In this document: positions 18,207 to 26,962 of the stretch, piece by piece
Numbering within the stretch: position 1 is the first letter of the stretch
How the letters are laid out: each line of letters starts with the position of its first letter
NCBI RefSeq assembly: GCF_900109885.1
Contig: NZ_FOBS01000001.1
Span: forward strand, 62,001 to 126,000
Source of the DNA: Syntrophus gentianae
GTDB lineage: Bacteria; Desulfobacterota; Syntrophia; Syntrophales; Syntrophaceae
Length of the DNA stretch: 64,000 nt
Direction of reading: 5' to 3'
The notes under the pieces: generated by a model
Databases searched by the model: none
The model's input: the letters and a program-made list of their open reading frames with translations, nothing else
What the model was told of the DNA's origin: nothing
Position numbers and translations under genes: made by a program

Positions 18207-20954
18207 ATGCCGAAAAGAAAAGAGGAACTTGAGAAAGTCCGTCCATCCCTGGCAGTCATCGATGAGAATGGGAAGGCCGTTTCCGTTGTGCATGCCGGGG
18301 ATGCCCTGGTCATCCGGGCCGGCGGTCTGCGGCCTTCCAGGCTCTATTCGGTGGCGCTCTACGACGAGGAGGGCGAGATCGCAAGGCAATCGATCATGAG
18401 CGACCGCCGGGGCGCTGTCCGCGATGCGGTAATCTGGCCGCAGATCGGCATCGACGATCCTCGCAGCGAGAAGCCTCTTTCCGTCGAGAAGGCGCGGAAG
18501 CTGTGGCTGGGCCGCAAGATCAGAATGGCCCTGATCGACTTGAAGAATAAGGTTGTGGCCGAGGCGGGGCTAACGGTTGCGGAAAAGGCGAGCCCCCTGG
18601 CCGTGGCTACGGACCAGAAAGGGAGGCTCCTCAACGGCTTCGAAATCGGAGAGCACGATGCGGTGCTGTCCCTGCTGGATTTCGGCAGACAGCGCAATAT
18701 CCGGATCTGGATGGTTCCCCGCCAGCACGAATGGCGTCCGGGGGACCGAATCCGGCCCGCCCTGCTGGCGAGCGGACGTCCGGCCCGGGTTGATGTGGCC
18801 GTTGAGGGAAGGGCGCAGCGCGTCGTTCTCGCCAAGGCCGCCGAGCTTCTGCCCGGCGCCTATGACTTTGTTCTCCGCAATGTCCGGTACGGTTACGAAG
18901 ACGACGATCATCTGATCCTGCGGGCGGCGGATGTCATTGTGAGCCGGTGGTCGACCGGCCTGGTCATCCGGGAAAAATTCTGGCCCAGCAAGGTCATTCT
19001 CGGCGGATGCACCAACCTGCAGCGGATCGCCTGCCGGCGCACCCTGGGGGGAATGTGGCCCTATGTCCAGTTCACGGACACCTTCCAGGTGGGGGAGGAT
19101 GTCTGGGGAACGCTGGACCCGAACGCCCTCGACCCGGCGCATACAGGAAAGGCCGCGGCGATCTATGTCGTGCCGCACAAGACGGCGGCCCAGTGGACGG
19201 CGGACAACAGCCTGAACCACCTCGCCGTTCTCGGGGGCAACGCGGCCACGCAGAAGTGGATTACCCAGTCCTGGTGCACCAACGCCAACCTCCACCTGCT
19301 GTGGTCCAATGCCACACAGGTCGGGGACTACGACATCGTCGTCGATTTCGGCAACAACTCGGCCACGCTCCCCGGATTCGCTCAGGACGACCATTACGAC
19401 ATGCCCCTCGATCTCATCGACGGCTACCTCGTTCCCGGATTCCGGATCGTTCCCGATCCGGCGGTCGACACCTTCTTTACCCAGGTGGGAGCCTTCTCCT
19501 ACGACAGTTCCACCCAGGGAAGCGTTACGGTCGCCTCCGATTACGGATCCTCCTTCACCGTCCCCCTCAACGCCAATGTACGGTTTCCTGCCGACGCGGC
19601 GGGGGCGACTTCGCCGTCGCAGATCAGTGCGGCGCAGTCCAGCTATCCCGTCGTCGTTCTCGTCCATGGAAACAGCAGTCACATCGACAGCTATCAGGGA
19701 TACGACTATCTCCTCGATCATCTCGCCCGGAACGGCTTCATTGCGGCGAGCATCCATCTGCAACCCGGCCAGCAGGGCACGGACCGGGCCCGGGTCCTGC
19801 GAAGCCACCTGTCGATCCTCTTCGGCATGTTCGGAACCCACGCCGCCAACAATATCGGCATCATGGGCCACAGCCGGGGAGGCGAGGCCGTCGTGATCGC
19901 CACGCGGCTCAACCAGCAGGAGGCCTGGGGCTGGAACATCAACGCCGTCATCTCGCTTGCGCCGACGAATCAATACACGGCCGAGCATTTCGGCGGCGCC
20001 TGGGCAAGGCCCTACCTGGTGATCTACGGTTCGTTGGACGGCGATGTCGGCGGCATCGGCAATACCGGGTTCGAACTCTACGACCGGGCGAGCAGCATGA
20101 AAAAGAGCATGGCCTTCGTCTATCGGGCCTGCCACGACCGGTTCAACACGGTCTGGGGAGACGGCGATTTCTACTTCGGCCAGTTGACCCCTGCGGATCA
20201 GGCCGCCGTCCTCAGCGCAAATTCGCACCAGCTCATTGCCAGGGGCTACATGACGGCCTTTTTCCGCCAATATTTGAAGGGAGAAACGCAGTGGGAGGGC
20301 ATTTTCCGGGGAGAGTGGGTCCCGGCGGCGGTTACGGCTTCCGACGCAGACATGAGGATCTACACCCAGTATGAAGACACGACCGTGCGGACCATGGACG
20401 ATTTCGAAGGGGCGCACAGCGCGACGAGCTGGCAGAGCAGCACGATCGGCGGCGCCGTCTCGCAGTCGGGCCTGCCGGCCAATCCGCAGGAAAACGATCT
20501 GCGGAGCATGGATTCGCAATCACCCCATCTGACGGCAGGACTCCTCCTGAGATGGGACGGCACGACCGATTCGCTGGATTACACGATTCCCGCCGGTCAA
20601 AGAGACGTTTCCGGATATCAGGCGGTGAGTTTCCGGATCTCCCAAAAGGTCAACAGCGCATCCAACCCGGCCAATATGGTCCAGGATCTGCGGCTTACGC
20701 TCACCGACGCAGGAGGGCATTCCCGGCAAATCCGAATCTCGAAACTGGACGAGATCCCCTATCCCCATGTGCGCGGCGTCGCCTCCCTCGTCAAGTCGGC
20801 GATGTGCACGATCCGGATACCCCTTTCCGCCTATTCCATCCATTGCTACAATGTCGATCAGGTCGATCTGACCAATGTCACGACCCTCTCCTTCCAGTTT
20901 TCCGAAAAGGCAACGGGAGAAATTGAAATCGACAGCATCCAATTCACAAACTAA
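18207..20954 (+). CDS. Large multidomain alpha/beta hydrolase without signal peptide
   Basis: This protein is 915 residues. Residues 1-430 are beta-rich modules of unknown type. Residues about 440-700 form an alpha/beta hydrolase resembling chlorophyllase, PAF-acetylhydrolase or cutinase-like lipases: VVLVHGNSSH with the oxyanion region near 485, GHSRGGEA with nucleophile Ser556, a candidate Asp in YGSLDGD (about 608) and a candidate His in ACHDRF (about 641). Residues about 735-915 form a jelly-roll domain like a carbohydrate-binding module. No signal peptide exists, although the architecture is typical of exoenzymes, so export would need another route. AAAGGAGGAAAGAAG precedes the ATG. The 125-residue gene follows after 11 bases. 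Confidence 0.8.
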   Translation: MPKRKEELEKVRPSLAVIDENGKAVSVVHAGDALVIRAGGLRPSRLYSVALYDEEGEIARQSIMSDRRGAVRDAVIWPQIGIDDPRSEKPLSVEKARKLWLGRKIRMALIDLKNKVVAEAGLTVAEKASPLAVATDQKGRLLNGFEIGEHDAVLSLLDFGRQRNIRIWMVPRQHEWRPGDRIRPALLASGRPARVDVAVEGRAQRVVLAKAAELLPGAYDFVLRNVRYGYEDDDHLILRAADVIVSRWSTGLVIREKFWPSKVILGGCTNLQRIACRRTLGGMWPYVQFTDTFQVGEDVWGTLDPNALDPAHTGKAAAIYVVPHKTAAQWTADNSLNHLAVLGGNAATQKWITQSWCTNANLHLLWSNATQVGDYDIVVDFGNNSATLPGFAQDDHYDMPLDLIDGYLVPGFRIVPDPAVDTFFTQVGAFSYDSSTQGSVTVASDYGSSFTVPLNANVRFPADAAGATSPSQISAAQSSYPVVVLVHGNSSHIDSYQGYDYLLDHLARNGFIAASIHLQPGQQGTDRARVLRSHLSILFGMFGTHAANNIGIMGHSRGGEAVVIATRLNQQEAWGWNINAVISLAPTNQYTAEHFGGAWARPYLVIYGSLDGDVGGIGNTGFELYDRASSMKKSMAFVYRACHDRFNTVWGDGDFYFGQLTPADQAAVLSANSHQLIARGYMTAFFRQYLKGETQWEGIFRGEWVPAAVTASDADMRIYTQYEDTTVRTMDDFEGAHSATSWQSSTIGGAVSQSGLPANPQENDLRSMDSQSPHLTAGLLLRWDGTTDSLDYTIPAGQRDVSGYQAVSFRISQKVNSASNPANMVQDLRLTLTDAGGHSRQIRISKLDEIPYPHVRGVASLVKSAMCTIRIPLSAYSIHCYNVDQVDLTNVTTLSFQFSEKATGEIEIDSIQFTN

Positions 20955-20965
20955 GGAGGCCCATC

Positions 20966-21343
20966 ATGGACATCAAAGAAATTATCCGAGTGCCCGATCC
21001 ACGCAAGAATGTCAAAGCCGAAATCCGGGAAGTCGTCCGTGACATGGCAAAGAAGCCTCAAATCTTCATTCGCGTCCGGTTGAGCGGGTGGCATTTTCCG
21101 GAACGCGCCCTCGAACCCTTCCTGGTGATCGGGAAGGCCGTGTCGAAATTCGTCCTCATCGATCCTGAAGGAACAGCGGCGGACGCCTACTTTGACATGA
21201 TGCCGCCGGCCGCGGCCCGCCTCAGTTTCGGCTATGGCAACATCGTTTCCTGGGACTTCAGCATCAAGGTCGATCCTGCAGGGATCGAACGTCTGGACCG
21301 GGAACGGCTTCCCAAAGGAGTCATCGACCTGAAAGAAAAATAA
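20966..21343 (+). CDS. Conserved-looking small protein, unknown function
   Basis: This protein is 125 residues. It is preceded by AAGGAGGCCCATC and lies 11 bases after the 915-residue hydrolase, so it is almost certainly in the same transcript. The sequence is mixed alpha/beta with no signal peptide or membrane span. A cognate chaperone, adaptor or immunity role for the hydrolase is possible from position alone. Confidence 0.65.
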   Translation: MDIKEIIRVPDPRKNVKAEIREVVRDMAKKPQIFIRVRLSGWHFPERALEPFLVIGKAVSKFVLIDPEGTAADAYFDMMPPAAARLSFGYGNIVSWDFSIKVDPAGIERLDRERLPKGVIDLKEK

Positions 21344-21506
21344 CCAGAACCGTCCCTCTTATTCAACACTCAGCCGGCAGGGGAAATTCTTTTCTCCCCC
21401 GCCAGCCACAAGACCGGAGTTTTTCAAGAAACATGGATAGCCTTTTTCCGCGACAAAACCGTTTCACCAATTCCGGGACATCGGAGGGTCCGGGAGGGAT
21501 TCCGGA

Positions 21507-22286
21507 TTGTCAGACATGATCGGCGCCATTGCCGGAGATGTCATCGGCTCCGTTTATGAACACAGTCGGATGAAAACGCTGAACTTTCCGTTGTTCCAGG
21601 AATACTCCCGTTTTACGGACGATACGGTGATGACCCTGGCGATTGCCGAGGCCATTCTTCATTCGACCGATTATGCCGAATCCATGAAATCCTTTGGCCG
21701 CAGATATCCGAAGGCGGGTTACGGCAGGGACTTCATAAAATGGATCTTTGCCTCTGAGAGCAGACCATACAACAGTTGGGGAAACGGTTCGGCCATGCGG
21801 GCAAGCCCGATAGGGTTCGCTTTTTCCACAGCGGAGATCGTGCTGGAGGAGGCCCGGAAGAGTGCCGAAGTTTCCCATAATCACCCGGAGGGGATCAAGG
21901 GGGCACAGGCTGCGGCACTTGCCGTCTTTCTCGCCAGGACAGGAAAAAGCAGGGAAGAAATCCGGAAAGAGATCGGCGGGCGTTTCGCCTACAACCTTGA
22001 CCGGACCGTGGATGAAATCCGTCCGAATTACCGCTTCGATGTTTCCTGTCAGGGCTCCGTTCCGGAAGCCATCATCGCCTTTCTTGATTCGAACGATTAT
22101 GAGGACACCATTCGAAAAGCGATCTCCCTGGGCGGAGACAGCGACACCATCGCCTGTATCGCCGGCGGAATCGCCCAGGCCTTTTACAGGGAAATTCCAC
22201 CGGAAATTGTTAAGGAAGTCAGGAAGAGACTGCCCGGGGAGTTTTTATCGATCATCGACAAATTCAATAAAGAATTCATGGACTGA
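21507..22286 (+). CDS. ADP-ribosylglycohydrolase (ARH/DraG family)
   Basis: This protein is 259 residues from a TTG at 21507, chosen because GGGAGGG ends about nine bases before it; an ATG at 21516 is the alternative. All the family's metal-site motifs are present: GDVIGS near the N-terminus, FTDDTVMT at 36-43, GNGSAMR, SHNHPEG, and GGDSDTIACIAGG from about 209. ARH enzymes remove ADP-ribose from arginine or other residues, using two Mg ions. The location among large cargo-like genes is compatible with an immunity or modification-reversal role. A DraT-like partner is not visible, and there is no sign of nitrogenase genes. Confidence 0.9.
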   Translation: MSDMIGAIAGDVIGSVYEHSRMKTLNFPLFQEYSRFTDDTVMTLAIAEAILHSTDYAESMKSFGRRYPKAGYGRDFIKWIFASESRPYNSWGNGSAMRASPIGFAFSTAEIVLEEARKSAEVSHNHPEGIKGAQAAALAVFLARTGKSREEIRKEIGGRFAYNLDRTVDEIRPNYRFDVSCQGSVPEAIIAFLDSNDYEDTIRKAISLGGDSDTIACIAGGIAQAFYREIPPEIVKEVRKRLPGEFLSIIDKFNKEFMD

Positions 22287-22432
22287 TGAACGGGTGGTCA
22301 TTGGATTTCTCTCTGCACCCCGAAACAATTCAAGAATAGGAATGACGCTGAATCATGGTTCCAGCGATCAGGGCGGCAGGCTGGGACCGGCAATGCAAAA
22401 CCGCTCAAATTCAAATAAAGGAGGACAAAGAA

Positions 22433-22738
22433 ATGCCAGCAGTTTCAAAGTACAGCATTCTGTTTTACGGAGGGCCGGATGGCTATCAGACTAACCGTGC
22501 CCAGATTCAGTTGAGCGATGCGGCAGGGAAGACCCTGGCGTGGATTAGATTCAACGATCCCGGCATGTTCTTTGAGGCCGACGCGAATGACGGAGGAATC
22601 ATCAAGATGCACCTTCCCTCTGCCATGTTCCAAAGTGTCCTCGACGTTCTCCGCAACGAAAAACCCATCAATGTGTACTTCGCACAGGGACGCGGTTTTT
22701 TGGGAACCTCGGGCGAACCCGTTGGGGAAGGTGAGTAG
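22433..22738 (+). CDS. Small protein of unknown function
   Basis: This protein is 101 residues. The ATG at 22433 follows AAAGGAGGACAAAGA, a strong ribosome site; an in-frame ATG 26 codons upstream has none. The product is beta-rich (VSKYSILFYGG, then AWIRFND, then INVYFAQGRG). No signal peptide is present. A perfect 14-bp stem-loop follows twelve bases after the stop. Confidence 0.65.
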   Translation: MPAVSKYSILFYGGPDGYQTNRAQIQLSDAAGKTLAWIRFNDPGMFFEADANDGGIIKMHLPSAMFQSVLDVLRNEKPINVYFAQGRGFLGTSGEPVGEGE

Positions 22739-22749
22739 GATCTGCCAGC

Positions 22750-22788
22750 CCGGGATTGAAGCGACGCATCACAGCGCTTCAATCCCGG
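22750..22788 (+). terminator. Perfect 14-bp inverted repeat, possible terminator or processing stem
   Basis: The arms CCGGGATTGAAGCG (22750-22763) and CGCTTCAATCCCGG (22775-22788) pair perfectly around an 11-base loop. No T-run follows on either strand, so this is not a classical Rho-independent terminator. It may stabilise the 3' end of the upstream mRNA or mark a Rho-dependent end. The rest of the 22739-22969 gap shows nothing else clear. Confidence 0.5.
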
Positions 22789-22969
22789 ATTCGTCCTCTG
22801 CGGCCACTTTCCCGAAACTCTTCGGAGACGCATTCCCACATTCCCCGATGATGGAATGAGAAAGTTAATAACCAGTATTTAGCTGGGAGAAAATCCGCAG
22901 TCAATTCGTATTGAATTATTCTCTATTTAATCCCACAATTAGTTGAATATCACGATCAGGAGGTAAGAC

Positions 22970-25111
22970 ATGGCAACTGAAAAAGGTCAGACCACCGGTT
23001 CCAAAAGGATCAAGGGCTTTCTCATTGAAGGCCGGATTCAACGCGAGCAGCCCGAGTGCCAGCCGGGAGAACTGAAACTGGCCGTCTATGTCTTCGATAA
23101 GGCCGGGGCATTGCTGGGGACTGCGGGTTTGAATGAGGAGGGACTCTACAAGGTCGCCGTGCGGCTGTCACAGCCTGCCGACGTGGATCTTATCGTAGGT
23201 CCGGCCGACATGCCGCAGGAGATACGGATCTCCAGCGCCTTCAGGAAAAGCTTCTCGGCCAGGGAGTGGAAGGGCGAAGGACAGCAGTACCATCTCCAGT
23301 ACGAGGCTTTCCTGCCGCTGGATATCTGGCGCCCCTGGTGGCCGGTGCGCATCTGCATCTCCGGCCACGTACGCAAGGTCAGTGAGTCCGACGGCGTCAC
23401 GAACATCTGCCCCGTCCCCTTCGTGAAGGTTGAGATTTTCGACGTCGACCGCGAGAACTGCTTCTGGCCGCCGTTGCGCAAGTGGTGGGAACTGCTGCTG
23501 GACAGACCGGTAATCCGCATCCCCGAGCTGCTCAAGGAACCACCCGTTCTGGTGAAACCCTTCCCGGGCCCCGACCCGGCACCGGAGTTGAAACTGACTC
23601 CGATTTCAAAGCTTGCGGGCGGCATCGGCGCCTCACGGTTGGGCTTGGCCAGCCTTGGACCCCAGCCCGAGCCTCCGGACATCCCCTCGGCCGCTTTTAC
23701 CCCTTCCGTCAAGACAATCAGTTCCCTGACGGAAGCCGCCTCAACGGCGCTGCAGCCGGCATTCACCCGTGTGGGCGAAGCGCGCCTCATGGACAGCAGC
23801 ATCGCTGCCCGGCTGGACAAATTGACCCTGACCTCCAAAATCCCGCCGTGGCTCATCTTTCCGTTCTGCTTTTACAGCAAGGCGGAGGTTTGTGAAACCA
23901 CGACCGACTGCGACGGCTTTTTCAACTGCTGCTTCAAATGGTGGCCCTTCCATTTCCGCCGGGGCCGGCTGCGCTTCGACGCCCGCCCGGACATCATCCT
24001 CAAGGTAACACAGGTCATCGACGGCGTGCCGACGGTCGTTTACCTCGATCCCTACACCAGCACCCGCTGGAATGTCAACAATGCCCACATCGACCTCTTT
24101 CTCGACAACGAAGAGGTCATCTGCGGCAACGGCAACTGTTATGAACCTCCGGACGGCTCACCGGTATTCTTCACGCGCATCGGCGACGACGAAGTCTACA
24201 AGATCAACCAGACCAGCGGTCTATACAACGAGGCCCCGCTGACAAATGTCGCCTATGGTGGCAGCCTGCTCGTCTACGGCCAGTTCGGCGATGCCCTGAC
24301 CACCGGCGCACCTGCACGCTATTACCGCCTATCCTATGCCATCGAGGGGAGCAGCGAATTCGTCCCCGTCACCACGACGCTCGGGGATACGCGGGTCGCA
24401 AAAAGCACACTGTTCAGCGAAACGTACACCCTTGGTCCAAAGACCATCAATGGTGTGCCCGCTCTGTATGAGGTGCGCAATTTCAGCGACTACTACTGGT
24501 ACAACCCGGACTGGATCGGAACGTGGTACAGCTGGCTGGCCGAAGCGGACACGGGGAAATACGTGCTGCGGCTGGAGGTGTTCGACGAGAACGGCGCCAA
24601 ACTCACTACAGCGATGGGCGTGGACTATCGCGACGGAACCGTCACACCGCCGGCGGTTCTGCCGCCCATGCTCGACCGCTGCGACCTGGTGATCACCCTG
24701 GACAACAAGCCGCCGCAGGTGGATCTCACCATTCCCGCCGTCATCAACGAGTGCGGAGTCATTCCCTGGACCCCTGCCCTGTCGCTGACTTTCCAGGTAC
24801 AGGTGTCCCAGGAAAACAACCGGCTGCGTTCCTGGGGCCTTTACTACACCAAGGGCGTCAATCCGACCATCCATTATCTCGACAGCGGCGTTTCCAATAA
24901 CGGCCTGCCCGGTAGCGTCAACAAGCCCGTCTCGGGAGGCACCGCGGCCCCTGCACCGGGAACCGGAATGCTCGCCGGTCTGGATACCACCTGCGCCTTT
25001 GCGCTCAAACTATGGGCATACGCCCATGTGCGGGATGGACGGCACTTCATCTATTACCGCGAACAGATCAAGGCAATCGCCGTCGAAAAATGCCCGCCTT
25101 GCCCAGAATGA
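22970..25111 (+). CDS. Large beta-rich protein of unknown function
   Basis: This protein is 713 residues, preceded by ATCAGGAGGTAAGAC. There is no signal peptide. Residues about 15-160 resemble transthyretin or carboxypeptidase-regulatory-like beta modules. A proline-rich linker runs about 195-250, and a Cys-rich segment lies at about 305-325 (CETTTDCDGFFNCC). Another beta-rich region with aromatic clusters (SDYYWYNPDWIGTWYSW near 510) follows. The C-terminus ends KCPPCPE. The cysteines could form disulfides or bind metal. It closes the co-directional block and is followed by a strong stem-loop. I do not recognise the family. Confidence 0.7.
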   Translation: MATEKGQTTGSKRIKGFLIEGRIQREQPECQPGELKLAVYVFDKAGALLGTAGLNEEGLYKVAVRLSQPADVDLIVGPADMPQEIRISSAFRKSFSAREWKGEGQQYHLQYEAFLPLDIWRPWWPVRICISGHVRKVSESDGVTNICPVPFVKVEIFDVDRENCFWPPLRKWWELLLDRPVIRIPELLKEPPVLVKPFPGPDPAPELKLTPISKLAGGIGASRLGLASLGPQPEPPDIPSAAFTPSVKTISSLTEAASTALQPAFTRVGEARLMDSSIAARLDKLTLTSKIPPWLIFPFCFYSKAEVCETTTDCDGFFNCCFKWWPFHFRRGRLRFDARPDIILKVTQVIDGVPTVVYLDPYTSTRWNVNNAHIDLFLDNEEVICGNGNCYEPPDGSPVFFTRIGDDEVYKINQTSGLYNEAPLTNVAYGGSLLVYGQFGDALTTGAPARYYRLSYAIEGSSEFVPVTTTLGDTRVAKSTLFSETYTLGPKTINGVPALYEVRNFSDYYWYNPDWIGTWYSWLAEADTGKYVLRLEVFDENGAKLTTAMGVDYRDGTVTPPAVLPPMLDRCDLVITLDNKPPQVDLTIPAVINECGVIPWTPALSLTFQVQVSQENNRLRSWGLYYTKGVNPTIHYLDSGVSNNGLPGSVNKPVSGGTAAPAPGTGMLAGLDTTCAFALKLWAYAHVRDGRHFIYYREQIKAIAVEKCPPCPE

Positions 25112-25143
25112 TGGGGGAGGGAAAGGGGCCGTTTTAAAATGCA

Positions 25144-25179
25144 ACGGGGGCGGGATGGCAAAGTCTATCCCGCCCCCGT
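25144..25179. terminator. Bidirectional stem-loop between convergent genes
   Basis: The arms ACGGGGGCGGGAT (25144-25156) and ATCCCGCCCCCGT (25167-25179) pair perfectly around a 10-base loop. They lie between the + strand gene ending at 25111 and the - strand gene ending at 25209. The T-tracts are weak on both sides, but position and stability favour a shared terminator. Confidence 0.65.
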
Positions 25180-25208
25180 CTTATCGAGGGGAAAACGCAG
25201 GCGGCGTT

Positions 25209-26093
25209 CTACCCGAGGCTAAGAAGCGGCTGGACGATCCGGCGGAATGCGGAAGCGGCCTCCGTATCCTGGTGGAAAAAGACAAAGGGCTGCCCATCGT
25301 CCGACGATTGCACGATCTGGGGATCAATAGGGATGCGTCCCAGAAAGGGCACCTCCATCCGCTTGGCCATTTCCTCGCCGCCTCCCTGCTTGAACAGTTC
25401 AATGAGCTTTGAACAGTGGGGACAGATCAATCCGCTCATGTTCTCCACCACGCCCAGAACGGGGATCTTCAGATTCCGGCAAAACGTTACGGACTTGCTG
25501 ACATCGATCGTCGAGACATCCTGAGGCGTTGTCACGACGACGGCGCCGTCCGCATCGGGAAGCAACTGTGCAACGGAAAGCGGCTCATCCCCCGTACCGG
25601 GAGGAAAATCGATGACCAGATAGTCCAGATCGCCCCAAAGGACATCGGTGAGCAGTTGTTTGATCGCGCCGTATTTCATCGGCCCGCGCCAGATCACCGC
25701 ATCGTCTTTCCGGTTCAGAAGAAACCCCAGGGACATGACCTTCAAACCGGAAGCCATGGCAACGGGGAGCATCCCCTCTTCGACAACCTCCGGTTTGCTG
25801 TCCTCCAGGCCAAGAAGTTTGGGGATGCTGGGACCGTGAAAATCCACATCCAGCAGTCCGACGCGCTTCCCTTCCAGGGCCAGTGCAACCGCCAGATTGA
25901 CGGCGACGGTGCTCTTCCCGACACCGCCTTTTCCTGAAAGAACCAGGATTTTGTGAGCGATGCGCTCCATGCTCTTTTTGAACTTCTCATCTGCGGGAGG
26001 ATTCTGCGGCGCCGCATTCGGCTGATTTCCCGACATGGGACAACCTGCACCCTCCGGGGGATTACCTGAACCACATGAACTACATGAACCCAT
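25209..26093 (-). CDS. mrp: Mrp/NBP35-type iron-sulfur cluster carrier ATPase
   Basis: This protein is 294 residues and belongs to the Mrp/NBP35 (ApbC) family, which binds a 4Fe-4S cluster at a dimer interface and passes it to apo-proteins. The deviant Walker A GKGGVGKS lies at 54-61, a switch region follows in DVDFHGPS, and the cluster-binding CPHC pair lies around residue 226. The N-terminus has extra cysteines (SCSSCG, then GCP at 17-19) like NBP35-type members. AAAGGAGAAAATAAGGTT precedes the ATG. Upstream, TTTATTCTTAAG(T/C)GT occurs twice about 22 bases apart (26113-26150) and could be an operator. Confidence 0.93.
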   Translation of the reverse strand: MGSCSSCGSGNPPEGAGCPMSGNQPNAAPQNPPADEKFKKSMERIAHKILVLSGKGGVGKSTVAVNLAVALALEGKRVGLLDVDFHGPSIPKLLGLEDSKPEVVEEGMLPVAMASGLKVMSLGFLLNRKDDAVIWRGPMKYGAIKQLLTDVLWGDLDYLVIDFPPGTGDEPLSVAQLLPDADGAVVVTTPQDVSTIDVSKSVTFCRNLKIPVLGVVENMSGLICPHCSKLIELFKQGGGEEMAKRMEVPFLGRIPIDPQIVQSSDDGQPFVFFHQDTEAASAFRRIVQPLLSLG

Positions 26094-26253
26094 AACCTTA
26101 TTTTCTCCTTTTATTCTTAAGTGTAGTCCGTTTATTCTTAAGCGTGTTGCGTCCCTATATCACAAAGTGACTCTTTTTGAACCTTCTTGATTTTAAGAAG
26201 GCGTCCTGATAATTTGAGCCGTATCATAGATTCTTCATTTCATTGGAAAAACC

Positions 26254-26829
26254 ATGGAAAATCTGCTGGGAATAATGATCGGCGTCGGACTGAGCGCGGC
26301 GTGCGGTTTCAGGGTTTTTGTCCCTTTGCTGGTCATGAACCTGGCGATCCTGAGCGGCCATCTCCATCCATCTCCTGAATTTGCCTGGATCGGTACGCCC
26401 TATGCGACACTGGCTTTCACAACAGCGACCGTGGCGGAAATCGTCGGGTATTATATCCCCTGGTTTGACTCCATCCTGGACGCCATCGCCACACCCGCTG
26501 CCGTGATCGCGGGAACCGTTACGACGGTTTCCATGGTTACGGACCTGTCCCCCTTTCTGAAATGGACGCTGGCGATCATTGCCGGCGGCGGAATCGCTGG
26601 CCTGGTTCAGGGTTCGACAGTCGCACTCCGCCTGAAATCATCCCTCGCAACGGCAGGAGCGGGCAATCCCTGGATTGCCACACTGGAACTCGCTGGAGCC
26701 ATCATCATAGCAATCCTGGCCATCGTTGTCCCCATTTTTTGTATCGGCCTCCTCGGCCTTTTGTTTTTTGTGATGATCCGAAAGACCGGCAGACTCCTCT
26801 TCGGGAAAAGAAAGTTCTCACCGCGATAA
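26254..26829 (+). CDS. DUF4126-type integral membrane protein
   Basis: This protein is 191 residues with about five hydrophobic segments. The opening GVGLSAACGFRVFVPLL matches the hallmark of the DUF4126 family, whose function is unknown. Further helices lie at about 85-110, 111-128 and 145-178, and the C-terminal tail is basic and cytoplasmic (KTGRLLFGKRK). It is divergent from the Mrp gene. The ribosome site is weak (TTGGAAAAACC). Confidence 0.85.
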   Translation: MENLLGIMIGVGLSAACGFRVFVPLLVMNLAILSGHLHPSPEFAWIGTPYATLAFTTATVAEIVGYYIPWFDSILDAIATPAAVIAGTVTTVSMVTDLSPFLKWTLAIIAGGGIAGLVQGSTVALRLKSSLATAGAGNPWIATLELAGAIIIAILAIVVPIFCIGLLGLLFFVMIRKTGRLLFGKRKFSPR

Positions 26830-26927
26830 AGGCAGGACCACGGCAGCGATCCTCTTCTTTCCGTCCACACCTGTTCAGTCGATCAAATATGTCCCCTTTT
26901 TTAAAGGGCCGGATCCATAAAAAACTC

Positions 26928-26956
26928 TTGACAAAATACTATGCCAGCATTAACAT
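26928..26956 (+). promoter_or_regulatory. Sigma70-type promoter for the structured RNA
   Basis: A perfect -35 box TTGACA (26928-26933) is followed by a 17-base spacer and TAACAT (26951-26956). The predicted start is near 26963. No coding region follows before the terminator at 27124-27160, which points to an RNA gene. Confidence 0.55.
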
Positions 26957-26962
26957 ATAGTT

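Noticed and set aside
18570-20519. 649-codon open frame on the - strand
   Set aside because: It is an antisense shadow of the large hydrolase, whose sense frame has clear catalytic motifs.
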